Origin: Streptomyces sp. NBC_01549
GTDB taxonomy: Bacteria > Actinomycetota > Actinomycetes > Streptomycetales > Streptomycetaceae
DNA: 64,000 bases
NCBI RefSeq assembly: GCF_026339955.1
Contig: NZ_JAPEPW010000003.1
Span: 372,001-436,000, forward strand
Reading direction: 5' to 3'
The notes under the pieces are model-generated. The model was not told where the DNA came from and ran no database searches. It saw only the letters and a program-made list of their open reading frames with translations. Made by a program: the position numbers and the translations under genes. Shown piece after piece: positions 32,786 to 41,580 of this stretch. The number at the start of each line of letters is the position of its first letter. Position 1 is the first letter of the stretch.

Positions 32786-33223
32786 TCAGCTCGTGCTGAA
32801 TGGTGCGTTCTCCTCAGCGTCGAGCTGGTGGTCCGCCCAGATGTAGCTTTCGGGAAGCAGGTCGGTGACGGGCACCATCCGGAGGCTGTCGCTTGTCCCG
32901 ACGATGACCTTCAGGGCTGGGAAGTAGTCGAGTAGGACCTGGCGGCAGCGGCCACATGGGGGCACGACGCCTCGGTCCCGGTCACCCACGGCGACGATGG
33001 CGTCCAGGTCATAGGCACCCTGAGCGGCAGCAGCGCCGATCAGGACCAGCTCCGCGCAGGGGCCTCCGGTGAAGTGATAGGCGTTCACCGCGGTGACGAT
33101 CCGGCCGTCTCGGGCGCGGGCCGCAGCCGCCATGGTGTGGTTGTCGCCCCGGCAGCGTGTGGCCGCGACGTGCGCCGCTGCCCGGATCAGCTCGTGGTCG
33201 ACACGGTCGGTCTGTATGGTCAT
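32786..33223 (-). CDS. Blasticidin-S-deaminase-like cytidine deaminase
   Basis: A 145-residue protein; I chose the inner ATG (33223) after AAGGCAGAGGAG. The zinc deaminase motifs are G-P-C-A-E (VNAYHFTGGPCAELVLIGAA, about residue 50) and P-P-C-G-R-C-R-Q (GVVPPCGRCRQVLLDYFPAL, about 85). The surrounding sequence, especially VNxYHFTGGPCAELVxxG, VAVGDRDRG and LLPESYIW near the end, closely parallels the Aspergillus blasticidin-S deaminase BSD (VNVYHFTGGPCAELVVLG, LLPSGYVW) as I recall it. It is expected to deaminate a cytosine moiety; blasticidin S is the attractive candidate, with ordinary cytidine as the alternative. Confidence 0.82.
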   Translation of the reverse strand: MTIQTDRVDHELIRAAAHVAATRCRGDNHTMAAAARARDGRIVTAVNAYHFTGGPCAELVLIGAAAAQGAYDLDAIVAVGDRDRGVVPPCGRCRQVLLDYFPALKVIVGTSDSLRMVPVTDLLPESYIWADHQLDAEENAPFSTS

Positions 33224-33427
33224 CTCCTCTGCCTTCATGCGGTTTCAGGCGACGTTGGCCCTGTCCACGACGGCGCGCAGGCGCCGTCGTCGGCGTGGCG
33301 GTTTCGCCAGATGATGTAGCGGCGGATCATAGTGTCCAGGACTCCGCCGCAGGTCGAACCTGAAGCTTCCCCTTGATCGTGGACACCTGGAGACTGGGAC
33401 GTGAGAGCCCAGAGGAAGCAGTGCCAG

Positions 33428-33647
33428 GTGGGAAGCAAGTACACGAATCGCTGCTCGGACGAGTACAAGCGGGACGCGATCGAGCACCCGCTTCTGGCCC
33501 GACCGGGCCACCGCCCGCGCCGACATCTTCGAATTCGTCGAGACCTTCTACAACAGACGCCGTCTGCGCAAGCACATCCACTGGGGCTACCTCACGCCCC
33601 ACGAAACACGCCTGCGCTACCGGCAAGACCAAGCCCTCGCGGCGTAA
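33428..33647 (+). pseudogene. IS3-family remnant: orfA start fused to orfB end
   Basis: It starts VGSKYTNRCSDEYKRDAIE, the N-terminus of an IS3 OrfA. After an internal deletion and frame change it continues RFWPDRATARADIFEFVETF-YNRRRLRKHIHWGYLTPHETR, the C-terminus of OrfB, to a stop at 33647. More than a kilobase of the element is missing. Confidence 0.75.
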
Positions 33648-33701
33648 CGACAACATGCCCAAGATCACGGGGAAACTTCACCCCTGCGTGGATGGCAGCG
33701 T

Positions 33702-34351
33702 CGCAACGCGATCGCCGCACTACGCTCGCTGTTTCGCTTCGCCAAGAAGCGCGGCCTGATCTTCGCCAACCCCACCACCCGCCTGAAGGCCGAGGACATC
33801 CCGCGCAACCTGCTGCCGATGACCGACGCCGAGGTCCTCGCCGTCGAGCGGATCGCCGCCACCCCGGCGCAACGGCTGATCGTCGCCCTGGCCGCCGTCC
33901 ACGCCGCCCGCGCTGCGGCCATCCGACGTCTCACCTTGGACGACCTCGACCTTCCCAACCGCCGGATCACCATCGCCGGACACGCCCAGCGGCTTGGCGA
34001 ACTGTCTCATCAGACCCTGCTGGCCTGGCTCGCCCAGCGTCGCGTCACCTGGCCGAGACTCCCAACCGGCACGTATTGATCAACGCGAAGACGGCCCTGG
34101 GAACCGGGCCAGTCAGTGCCGAATACCTCAAGCGGCACCTGCTGCACCAGGGCGTCTACCTCGAACGCATCCGCGGCGACCGGGTACTGCACGAAGCACT
34201 GACCGTCGGCGCCGACCCGTTGCACCTCGCCCTGGTCTTCAACCTGTCCCACACCGCCGCGAGCCGCTACGCGACCATCGCCCAAAACCTGCTCGACGAC
34301 CAGACGGGAGTCCGCCGAGATGCGGTCGGAAGGGAGAGCGGGCGCTCTTGA
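33702..34351 (+). pseudogene. Frameshifted tyrosine recombinase (phage-type integrase) fragment
   Basis: Frame one encodes RNAIAALRSLFRFAKKRGLI-FANPTTRLK and TPAQRLIVALAAVHAARAAAI-RRLTLDDLDLPNRRITI, resembling the core-binding domain and box I of tyrosine recombinases. After a frameshift near 34060 a second frame encodes RHVLINAKTALGTGPVSAEY, RIRGDRVLHEALTVGADPLH and a box II-like tail. The conserved R-H-R-Y set is not complete and the N-terminus is absent. It could mark a decayed integrative element. Confidence 0.6.
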
Positions 34352-34484
34352 CGGCTGCCCGTAAGGGGATCTCCGACCGAACGATGCTGGCGGAGCAGAC
34401 AGAAAAGACCGGCACGGCTGCTGTCGAGGAACTGCCTTTAAACCAGTGGCGTCCCCGTGGACGAGCCTCATAGCTTGTGCGCTC

Positions 34485-35312
34485 GTGACAGATGATCCGA
34501 AGACGCGCCCGAATCGACATGACCTCGGTCGGGTGTTCAACGAGGTGCCGGAACTCTACGACCGGGTCCGGCCGGGATACCCCGACGAACTGTTCGCGGA
34601 CCTTGTCACCGTCACCGGCATGGACGAAAGGTCGTCGGTGCTGGAGGTGGGCTGCGGTACCGGCCAGGCGACGCGCTCGCTGGCAACGCTCGGATGCTCA
34701 GTGACCGCCATCGAGCCGGGCGAAGCAATGGCCGCACTCGCTCGCCAGCGGATCGCCACCTTCGGCAACGTCGAAGTCGAGACGTCGATGTTTGAGGAGT
34801 GGGACGACCGCGGTCGACGCTTCGATGTCCTTGTGGCTGCGTCGTCGTGGCACTGGGTCGACCCGTCGATCGGCTGGCAGCGAGCGCACGACGTGCTCCA
34901 TCCCGCAGGCTGGATGGCACTGCTCGGCAACGTCGTTGTCCGCCGAGTGGGAGAGCCGGAGGTGTACGCCGAGACCGCTGACCTCCACGAGCGGTTCTGC
35001 CCCGGGAACCCCGGCTGGGGTCATCCTCCCCTGGAGGACGACGTGCGCACCACCGACGAGGGCTGGGGCCTGGTCGACGATCCCGGCGGATTGTTCGGCC
35101 CAACGATCGTGCGCTGGTACCCGACCGTTCAGTGGTTCGACGGGGACGGCTTTGCCGATCACCTTCGCTCGTTGTCGCTGTACCGGAGGCTCGACCGCGA
35201 CGTCCGTGAGCCCCTGCTCGACGCAATCGCCGAGCGCATCCGCACGCGGATGGGCGACCGAGCATCACGCCGTTACCTGAGCGTCCTCCGTGTCGGACAG
35301 CGCGCCGAGTGA
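34485..35312 (+). CDS. Class I SAM-dependent methyltransferase
   Basis: About 275 residues from GTG 34485. Motif I is SSVLEVGCGTGQATRSLATL (V-L-E-V-G-C-G-T-G), with VTAIEPGEAMAALARQRIAT (motif post-I, acidic D/E) and FDVLVAASSWHWVDPSIGWQ (motif II), then VLHPAGWMALLGNVVVRRVG (motif III). It resembles the Streptomyces family of 'class I SAM-dependent methyltransferases' with no fixed substrate. It is not clearly part of the biosynthetic cluster 4 kb downstream. Confidence 0.87.
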   Translation: MTDDPKTRPNRHDLGRVFNEVPELYDRVRPGYPDELFADLVTVTGMDERSSVLEVGCGTGQATRSLATLGCSVTAIEPGEAMAALARQRIATFGNVEVETSMFEEWDDRGRRFDVLVAASSWHWVDPSIGWQRAHDVLHPAGWMALLGNVVVRRVGEPEVYAETADLHERFCPGNPGWGHPPLEDDVRTTDEGWGLVDDPGGLFGPTIVRWYPTVQWFDGDGFADHLRSLSLYRRLDRDVREPLLDAIAERIRTRMGDRASRRYLSVLRVGQRAE

Positions 35313-35384
35313 GCCCAGCGGTGAAGGACCTGCCGATTCAGCGGCAACGGACCCACCGCACTTTCATGCCTGCCTGCCGAAGAC

Positions 35385-35431
35385 GCCGTGGGTTCCCAGT
35401 GAAAGCACCTCAGTCACGCTGAACCCACGGC
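35385..35431. terminator. Stem-loop after the methyltransferase gene
   Basis: Perfect 11-bp inverted arms GCCGTGGGTTC (35385-35395) and GAACCCACGGC (35421-35431) with a 25-nt loop. It lies 72 bp downstream of the methyltransferase stop. No U-tract follows, as is common in Streptomyces. It could also be an IS or attachment-site scar. Confidence 0.45.
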
Positions 35432-35649
35432 CGACGGGCCGCTAAGAACCGTGTCACCAGCCGCAACCGAGCGGTCAGGGCCTCGCGCCCGCGGTCTTCT
35501 TCGGCTGGCGGGGCACGGTACTGCTCTTCTCTAGGCGCCCACTACACCGTCGGGATAGGACAACGGGACCGACACGACTGTTCCCCGACCCCCAACTCCT
35601 CCCGCGGAGGAGGCCGTTCACCTCCCACGCGAGCGGCCCGGCCTCTACC

Positions 35650-36090
35650 GTGATCAGGGTGTCCATCCCACCCTCACCGCCGCCCGGCGGGCCCCCGCCA
35701 CCCGGTCGGCGGCAGCGGCTGCGGGCACGGTGGGCCGACCGGCACGCCCTGCCCCGGTTCGGCTACTGGCTGCTCAGCCGGGGCGCCGTCGTGCTGGGGA
35801 TGTGCGGGGCTCTATATCTGCTCAACGGCTGTCTGATCGGCTGGGTAAACGCCTACGACGTCATGACCGGGATCACCTCGCCTGGCGCCGTCCGCCCCCA
35901 GTGGTGCGCGTGGCCGCTCTCCCTCACCGGGTGGGCCGCGATCCCCGCCATCATCGGAGCGGCCGCCGGCTACCTGATCACCGAGCAGATCCAGGCCCAC
36001 CACGCACGAGAGTTGAGCGACGTCATCAACGAACTGCGCCGCCTGGCCGAACAGCCCGGGCCGCCCTCGTCCTCCGAGGGCGGCTCATGA
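35650..36090 (+). CDS. Small membrane protein (DUF6313-like)
   Basis: A 146-residue protein with a Pro-rich N-terminus (IPPSPPPGGPPPPGRRQRLR), two membrane segments (YWLLSRGAVVLGMCGALYLL and LTGWAAIPAIIGAAAGYLIT), and a helical cytoplasmic tail (HHARELSDVINELRRLAEQP). It is similar in layout to Streptomyces DUF6313 proteins, which occur beside pentapeptide-repeat genes. Its stop overlaps the next ATG. The start could instead be the GTG nine bases downstream. Confidence 0.7.
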   Translation: MIRVSIPPSPPPGGPPPPGRRQRLRARWADRHALPRFGYWLLSRGAVVLGMCGALYLLNGCLIGWVNAYDVMTGITSPGAVRPQWCAWPLSLTGWAAIPAIIGAAAGYLITEQIQAHHARELSDVINELRRLAEQPGPPSSSEGGS

Positions 36091-36392
36091 TCTCGCTGCA
36101 CGACGTGTTCAAAGAGGGCACCGAAGCCGTCAAAGCAGCCGTGCTGGCCTTCGGCGCCCGCCATCTCAACGATCTCCGTTCGGGGCACGCGGAACCGAAC
36201 TGGAAGCACGCGGAGAAGCATTTCACCTACCTGATCGAGGGCATCATGGGAGCGGCAGCACCCCAACAGCCCGGCGCCGCCGCCACCGTGCGCCGAGCAG
36301 AGAACGAAGCCATCGACCTCCTCCTTGCGCTGCATGGGGTACGCGACTACCGCTGCCCCATCTGCGTCAAGCAGCAGCGGCCCCCGCTGTGA
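36087..36392 (+). CDS. Small hypothetical protein, middle gene of three
   Basis: A 101-residue protein (MISLHDVFKEGTEAVKAAVL, HAEKHFTYLIEGIMGAAAPQ, ENEAIDLLLALHGVRDYRCP) that is mostly helical and ends with C-P-I-C. It overlaps the upstream gene by ATGA and is 25 bp from the pentapeptide-repeat gene. The three probably form one operon. No known domain. Confidence 0.65.
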   Translation: MISLHDVFKEGTEAVKAAVLAFGARHLNDLRSGHAEPNWKHAEKHFTYLIEGIMGAAAPQQPGAAATVRRAENEAIDLLLALHGVRDYRCPICVKQQRPPL

Positions 36393-36417
36393 GCCATCGA
36401 CCTACCCTGGAGACGTG

Positions 36418-36990
36418 GTGACGGACGCCGAACGCGCACGCCATGCAGCCGCTCTGCGCGGGCTGCTCTACCTCGCCTGCCCGGACGCCCCCGCAACCGC
36501 CATCACCGAGACCGCTGCAGCCATTGCGCGTCGGGCAGAGACAAGGCCCGAGGGGCCAGCTCCCGAAGCCGCTACACTCAAGCACCGCTCCCCCAGGGGA
36601 TCCCGTACCCCAAAGAACCTGAACGGCGCGGACCTGACCGGAGCGGACCTGACCGGCGCGAAGCTGGCCCGTGCGGACCTGACCGACGCGGCCCTGATCC
36701 GCGCAAACCTGACCGGAGCGGACCTGATCCGCGCGAACCTGATCCGCGCGAACCTGACGCACGCGAACCTGACGCACGCGAACCTGATGCACGCGAACCT
36801 GACCGGCGCGAACCTCACGGGCGCTCGGAACATGCTCCTTCCACCAGGGGCAATCTGGAACCGGGAAACTCGGTGGCCTGCCGAGTTGGTATCGGCTGTC
36901 TTCGAGCAGTCCGACGAGGTGAGCCCCGGCCTCTACCGGGTACGCGGCGGACCGGCGCCGGACCGGTCAGACACGAGTGTTCTGGTCTGA
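36418..36990 (+). CDS. Pentapeptide-repeat protein
   Basis: About 190 residues from GTG 36418 (GGAG upstream). An N-terminal helical domain (ERARHAAALRGLLYLACPDA, TAITETAAAIARRAETRPEG) precedes about 14 tandem pentapeptides of the A(D/N)LTx type from LNGADLTGADLTGAKLARAD to LTGANLTGARNML. They form the right-handed quadrilateral beta-helix. The C-terminus (WNRETRWPAELVSAVFEQSD) is a typical cap of such Streptomyces proteins. At the DNA level the repeat array is highly repetitive (units of 15 bp). Function unknown; some relatives mimic DNA and protect gyrase. Confidence 0.88.
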   Translation: MTDAERARHAAALRGLLYLACPDAPATAITETAAAIARRAETRPEGPAPEAATLKHRSPRGSRTPKNLNGADLTGADLTGAKLARADLTDAALIRANLTGADLIRANLIRANLTHANLTHANLMHANLTGANLTGARNMLLPPGAIWNRETRWPAELVSAVFEQSDEVSPGLYRVRGGPAPDRSDTSVLV

Positions 36991-37029
36991 AAGAGAGCAC
37001 CCAGCACCCACGGTGCCGGCGCAGCCGTG

Positions 37030-37275
37030 AACGGGGCCGGCCGCGGAAGCGCCAGGTCTCCGGCGCCGTCCGCGGCCGCGTCCGGGCCGCGTGCAGCGCC
37101 CGGTGCGCGCCCGCCGGGGAAGGTCCGGACGGCTCGTTGTCGTAGAGCACCTGCAGGTCACGCCGTACCACCATGACGCGGTCGGCCAACTGCTCGCTCT
37201 CGATGACCTCCAGCGACCGCGGCAGGCGACGCACGCACTGGTCGTGGTTGTCCCAGGACACGTACCGGCCAGCGC
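37030..37275 (-). pseudogene. Zeta-toxin fragment truncated by an IS
   Basis: It encodes AGRYVSWDNHDQCVRRLPRS then LEVIESEQLADRVMVVRRDL and QVLYDNE. The W-D-N-H-D-x-C and ADRVxVVRRD...LYDNE pattern is the C-terminal part of Streptomyces zeta-type toxins (PNK-fold UDP-GlcNAc kinase family). The kinase core upstream is missing: the frame ends at the IS inverted repeat (37276). Beyond L-Y-D-N-E the rest is also altered. Inactive. Confidence 0.65.
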
Positions 37276-38493
37276 CTGCGGGTGCCGAAAACCCCATCCA
37301 TGATCTGTGACCTGCAGATCCTCACGAACGGTCAGTCATCGTCGGATGGGTCGTGTCAGGCTGGTGGATCGTGCTGTTGCGACTGCCCTACCTCACCGTG
37401 TCAAGCGTGTTCGCCTTCATACGGCTGCTGCCGATGCGCGCTGTGGACAGGGACATCGAGATATTGACGCTGCGCCACCAGTTGGCTGTCCTACAGAGGC
37501 AGATCAACAGGCCGCGCGTCACCCCGGCGGACCGCGCCTTCCTGGCCGCGCTTCTCCACCAGCTCCCCAGACCCAAACTGCGGCAACTGCACCTGATCGT
37601 CTCCCCGGACACAGTCCTGCGGTGGCACCGTGACCTCATGCGCCGTCGTCACGCCGAAGCCTCTCGTCGCAAGCAGTCCGGCAGGCCGCCAGCCCGTCGC
37701 TCCATCCAGGCCCTTGTCCTGCGCTTGGCCCGCGAGAACAGCTCCTGGGGGTATCGGCGCATCCACGGCGAACTCGCCGTGCTCGGCATCAAGGTCGCAC
37801 CATCCACGGTCTGGGAGATCCTGCGGGCGCACGGCATCGAGCCAGCGCCCGAACGCAAACGTCAGACCTGGGCCGCATTCCTGCGCGGCCAGGCCCACGC
37901 GATCCTGGCCTGCGACTTCTTCACCGCCACCACCCTCAACGGTGCGACGCTGTACGTCTTCGCCGTCATCGAGCACGCAAACCGCCGCATCCGCATCCTC
38001 GGCGCGACCGCCCACCCCACTGCGGACTGGGTCACCCAGACCGCAAGGAACGTGGTCATGGACCTCCAGGATGCCGGCGCCACCGTCCGATACCTGATCA
38101 GGGACCGCGACAGCAAGTTCACTGGCGCGTTCGATGCCGTCTTTGAGGCCGAGGGCATCGAGATCGTCACCACCGGCATCCGCGTTCCCCGCATGAACTC
38201 GATCATGGAGCGCTGGGTGCAGACCTGCCGGCACGAGCTCCTCGACCGCACCTTGATCTTGAACCAGGCCCACCTGCTCCACGCGCTCGGCGAGTTCGAG
38301 TCGATCTACAACCAGCATCGGCCTCACCGCGCCCTGCACAGCGCAGCTCCCCTTCGGCCGCTCCGGGAACCGATCACCGAACCGGACCGACTCGACCACC
38401 TCGACATCCGTCGACGCGACCGACTCGGCGGCCTCTTCCACGAGTACGCACACGCGGCCTGACCAGCTCGGACGTAATAATCGGCACCCGCAG
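37276..38493 (+). mobile_element. IS with DDE integrase-type transposase
   Basis: The 13-bp perfect inverted repeats CTGCGGGTGCCGA (37276-37288) and TCGGCACCCGCAG (38481-38493) bracket one gene. No clear direct repeat flanks them. The left side cuts a zeta-toxin gene whose other half is not on the right, so a deletion followed insertion. Confidence 0.75.
37353..38462 (+). CDS. Integrase-core transposase (IS3/IS481-like)
   Basis: A 369-residue protein in one frame. The N-terminal helices (DRDIEILTLRHQLAVLQRQI) and HTH (WGYRRIHGELAVLGIKVAPS-TVWEILRAHGIEPAPERKRQ) precede the rve core: ILACDFFTATTLNGATLYVF (first Asp), VRYLIRDRDSKFTGAFDAVF (second Asp) and RVPRMNSIMERWVQTCRHEL (Glu). The C-terminus has the N-Q-H-R-P-H-R-A-L motif. 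All catalytic residues are present. Confidence 0.9.
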   Translation: MSGWWIVLLRLPYLTVSSVFAFIRLLPMRAVDRDIEILTLRHQLAVLQRQINRPRVTPADRAFLAALLHQLPRPKLRQLHLIVSPDTVLRWHRDLMRRRHAEASRRKQSGRPPARRSIQALVLRLARENSSWGYRRIHGELAVLGIKVAPSTVWEILRAHGIEPAPERKRQTWAAFLRGQAHAILACDFFTATTLNGATLYVFAVIEHANRRIRILGATAHPTADWVTQTARNVVMDLQDAGATVRYLIRDRDSKFTGAFDAVFEAEGIEIVTTGIRVPRMNSIMERWVQTCRHELLDRTLILNQAHLLHALGEFESIYNQHRPHRALHSAAPLRPLREPITEPDRLDHLDIRRRDRLGGLFHEYAHAA

Positions 38494-38537
38494 TCCTACT
38501 CGCCGAAGAAGCTGGGTTTCTTCTCGACGCGGGAGAA

Positions 38538-38573
38538 GGGCGCCCGGCCGGGCACGACGCCGGTCGGGCGCCC
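38538..38573. terminator. Strong GC-rich hairpin
   Basis: The 14-bp arms GGGCGCCCGGCCGG and CCGGTCGGGCGCCC (one G-U pair) are separated by 8 nt. It lies between the IS and the 3' end of the biosynthetic operon, with a preceding GAAGAAGCTGGG stretch. It resembles a Streptomyces factor-independent terminator that could serve either direction. Confidence 0.6.
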
Positions 38574-39041
38574 TGCGCGTCGCGCGGTCGAGCGGTCAGC
38601 CGACATGCGGCCCTGCTCCCGGTGTCTCCCACCCGTGTCCCGGCTCCGACCAAGGGTTGCGGACCCGTGGCGGTCCAGGAGCCCGGTGACCCGCCCCCTG
38701 TGCCGTCGGCCGGTGCCTCCCGGCGCCGCATGGGTTCCTCGATCAGCCGGTTCGCGTGTTTCCTCGCCTCGGCCCGGAACGTGGCGCAGCAGCGGGAGGG
38801 CCGGCGTGGCGGGGCGCCACCTCCAGCGTCAGCCGCGGCGAACCGGTCGGCTCATCACAACACCTCCGCAGCACATCCAGGGGAACAAGCTGCGGAAGGG
38901 ACCCACGGATTCGCGACGTGCCTCGTGCCCTGGGGTCGTCGTCCACGAGGGCGCCGATCGGCCCGGGCGCCCCGCGCCGGCCCCGGCCTCGGTCGGCGCG
39001 AGGCCGGGAACCGGCACGTACTGCCGCACCGGAACGTAGCG
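38574..39041. other. Non-coding gap before the biosynthetic operon's 3' end
   Basis: About 470 bp without a convincing gene on either strand; the open frames are Arg/Pro-rich and lack ribosome sites. Confidence 0.4.
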
Positions 39042-40883
39042 TTACGAGGCGGGTGGTGCGGGATGTTCGGCGGATGCGATACGGCGCCGGCCGAGCAGGT
39101 CGCGATGCATCTCCTCACTGCTGCGCAGGGCGAGCGCCGCCATGGTCAGTGAGGGGTTGGACGTGGCCACCGTGGGCATGCTGCCGCACCCGACGGCGTA
39201 CAGGTTGGGATGGTCCCAGCAGCGTTGCCATTCGTCGACGACAGACGTGAGAGGTGAGTCGCCCATGATGTGGGTTCCGGCTCCGTGTCCGGCCGCCCTG
39301 TAGGCGTAGGGGCGGCCTTCGAACTCGAAGTAGCCGGGCCAGTCCGGCCCCTGTTCGAAACGCGTATGGTCCTCTGCGCCCAGCAGCTCGAAGAGCTGGT
39401 CGGAAACGGCCTTCGCGGCGGCGATGCCGCGTTTGACGTAGTCGGACAAGTCGTAGTGGATGACCGGCCGCGGGGTGCCCAGCGCGTCGCGGCGACGAGG
39501 ATCGACGGTCACGCGGTTCGCCGGGTCGGCCTCCTGTTCCATCTCGAACTGGAAAGCGAATTCGCGTCCGATCCGATCGCCGAGCGCCCGCCGCAGTTCC
39601 GTACCGAGAATGCCGCGGCCGTCGGACCCTCCGGTGCCCAGGAATTCGGCGACCCGACGGTCGGGCGGCCCCAGGGCCCAGGTCCAGCCCCAGTTGCCGA
39701 TCTCCACGCGGAACGGAGCGCGCCGGGTACGCGCGGCGCCGAAGCGGAAACCCTCCAGCCCGGAGGTCGAGCCGGGACCACGATAAGCACCGACCTGCTG
39801 GGGCATCAGGCCCCACGTCAGCAGGACCGGGTGGTCCATCAGGTTGCGGCCGACCTGGTCGCTGCTGTTGGCCGCCTCGGAGACGAGGAGGAGCTTGGCG
39901 TTCTCGATCGCGTGCGCGGCCAGGACGACGAGGTCCGCGTCGACGCTGTGGGTCACCACTTCGGCGGTGTCGTCACGGTAGGACCGGTACTCGACACCGG
40001 CCGCCCGCCCGTCGGCGCCGATCCGGACCCGCGTGACGACCGCCTGGGTGACAAGGGTGACGGACGAGCCCCAGCGGGCCTGGGTCTTGAGGGGGGTGTA
40101 CTTCGCCTGGGACGGGCAGATCGGTACGCAACTGGCGTAGCCCTGGCACAGCGTTCCCCGATCCGGCTGCCCCGGCCCCGGGGCGGGCCGGTAGCCGGCG
40201 CCGTCGTCGTAGGAGGGATGGGGCAGTCCGTTGCGGGCGTGCGGCGTCGTGACGACGCGCAGACGGACCGGATCGTCCACCCCGGGATCCCGCACGGTCC
40301 CGCCGTCCAGGGACTTCGTCATCACCTGGTCCAGGTAGCTCTGCGGGATGGCCCGCATGGGGAACCGGTAGCCGTCCGGGAACGGCAGGCCGACTTCCGC
40401 ACGCTGCTCCTCGGCGTCGCCGGCCACCCCGATCTCCCGCTCGGCCGCGCGGTAGTACGGTTCCAGGTCGTCATAGCCGAGAGGCCAGTCCCGCCCCTGC
40501 CCGAAGTCCCCGGCGCGGAAGTCCTCGGGGTGCATCCGGAGCGCGAGTCCGGTCCAGGCCAGGCCGGTGCCGCCGTTGGCCCGCAGGTATCCGCTGCCGT
40601 ACGGGAGCGGACCGTTCTGCACGAAGTACTCGCCGACGTCGGACATGGCCGGCGACGGTGCCACGGTGCTCGTCCGGTAGGGCGAGTTGGGCACCTTGAG
40701 CAGCGCCGTGCGGTACGCCTCGACCGCGTCCGAGTGCCCCCCTTCCGGACTGGGCGCGCCGTGTCCGGCCTCCAGCACCAGGACCCGCCAGCCCTGGTCG
40801 CCCAGGCGCTTGGCCACCAGGGAACCCGCGAAACCCCCACCGACCACGACCGCGTCCCACCGCAGCCCCTCCGGACCGCTCAT
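39042..40883 (-). CDS. GMC-family FAD oxidoreductase
   Basis: A 613-residue protein whose ATG overlaps the stop of the small-subunit gene (ATGA). The N-terminal FAD-binding Rossmann motif is WDAVVVGGGFAGSLVAKRLG then VLVLEAG. GSGYLRANGGTGLAWTGLAL is the GMC signature region. SVDADLVVLAAHAIENAKLL is the second FAD segment, and the C-terminal GMC_oxred_C domain has GAGTHIMGDSPLTSVVDEWQ with the active-site His, then NLYAVGCGSMPTVATSNPSL. C-x-x-x-C-P-S (ASCVPICPSQAKYTPL) is typical of the gluconate/sorbitol dehydrogenase branch. As the last gene of the operon it may oxidise an alcohol of the product or an acyl precursor. The substrate is not deducible. Confidence 0.9.
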   Translation of the reverse strand: MSGPEGLRWDAVVVGGGFAGSLVAKRLGDQGWRVLVLEAGHGAPSPEGGHSDAVEAYRTALLKVPNSPYRTSTVAPSPAMSDVGEYFVQNGPLPYGSGYLRANGGTGLAWTGLALRMHPEDFRAGDFGQGRDWPLGYDDLEPYYRAAEREIGVAGDAEEQRAEVGLPFPDGYRFPMRAIPQSYLDQVMTKSLDGGTVRDPGVDDPVRLRVVTTPHARNGLPHPSYDDGAGYRPAPGPGQPDRGTLCQGYASCVPICPSQAKYTPLKTQARWGSSVTLVTQAVVTRVRIGADGRAAGVEYRSYRDDTAEVVTHSVDADLVVLAAHAIENAKLLLVSEAANSSDQVGRNLMDHPVLLTWGLMPQQVGAYRGPGSTSGLEGFRFGAARTRRAPFRVEIGNWGWTWALGPPDRRVAEFLGTGGSDGRGILGTELRRALGDRIGREFAFQFEMEQEADPANRVTVDPRRRDALGTPRPVIHYDLSDYVKRGIAAAKAVSDQLFELLGAEDHTRFEQGPDWPGYFEFEGRPYAYRAAGHGAGTHIMGDSPLTSVVDEWQRCWDHPNLYAVGCGSMPTVATSNPSLTMAALALRSSEEMHRDLLGRRRIASAEHPAPPAS

Positions 40884-41344
40884 CGCGCGACCACCGACTC
40901 GGTGTCACGTGCTCCCACGGGCGCTACCTCGGACGGGGCGTCGGCCCAGCTCCCGTGCCCCTGCGCCGCCGTGCCGGGCGCGTTCCCGCCGAACGCACGC
41001 CATACGAGACCCTGTTCATAGGCCCGGGACGAGACCACGTACGGCCCGGCCTCCGGTGCCGACGCTCCGTTGTCCGGGGACAGCGGGTGCGGCAGGCCGG
41101 GCCACGTTCCGACGTACCAGAGGTGGGCGATCGCCCGCGCTAGCTCCCGGGCGGAATCGTCCTCGAGGCGTGGCGGGCCGTCGGGGGACCCCGCCACCGA
41201 GCCGGCGAGCCGGTCGAGCCGCTCGGCCCCTGCCTGGTCCACGACGACCTGCCGGTACGTGTGCATCATGCCGGTCTCCTGCAACTCCCTGCAGTCGAAA
41301 CCGGTCAGGTTCGCCGACAGGGCGGCGAACTGGTGGAGTTCCAT
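40880..41344 (-). CDS. Small subunit of a GMC-type dehydrogenase
   Basis: A 154-residue protein. FAALSANLTGFDCRELQETG, ARAIAHLWYVGTWPG and SSRAYEQGLVWRAFGGNAPG with GHGSWA match the small subunit that accompanies FAD-dependent sorbitol, fructose or gluconate dehydrogenases. Those normally carry a Tat signal; none is visible here, suggesting a cytoplasmic two-subunit enzyme. It is coupled to the GMC gene by a 4-bp overlap. AAAGGA precedes the ATG. The assignment rests on motif recall and gene pairing. Confidence 0.68.
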   Translation of the reverse strand: MELHQFAALSANLTGFDCRELQETGMMHTYRQVVVDQAGAERLDRLAGSVAGSPDGPPRLEDDSARELARAIAHLWYVGTWPGLPHPLSPDNGASAPEAGPYVVSSRAYEQGLVWRAFGGNAPGTAAQGHGSWADAPSEVAPVGARDTESVVAR

Positions 41345-41580
41345 GCTCTCGAAATCCTTTTCCCTGTGGGGTCAGACGAGTTCTTCTCGTGCACGCGCGC
41401 ACCTGCGGGACGGCGGGCCTGCGCGGGCCGGCCTCGCGCCGGACCGCTGGGGCACGGCCGACGCCCGGACGGGTACCGGCGACCCCACGTCAGCGGCGTT
41501 CCGCCGTGGCGGCTCGCACCGGGTGTGGCACGGCGAACGGAGTTCCGCGCGGCGGTCGGCGCATCCCGCCTGTCAGGCCG

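Noticed and set aside
35385..35431. Phage attachment site next to the broken integrase
   Set aside because: The inverted repeat downstream of the methyltransferase is symmetric, but no tRNA gene or second att copy is seen; a terminator is the simpler reading.
36600..36830. CRISPR-like or microsatellite DNA repeat
   Set aside because: The periodic GAACCTGA/GCGCG pattern is simply the coding of pentapeptide repeats (15-bp units).
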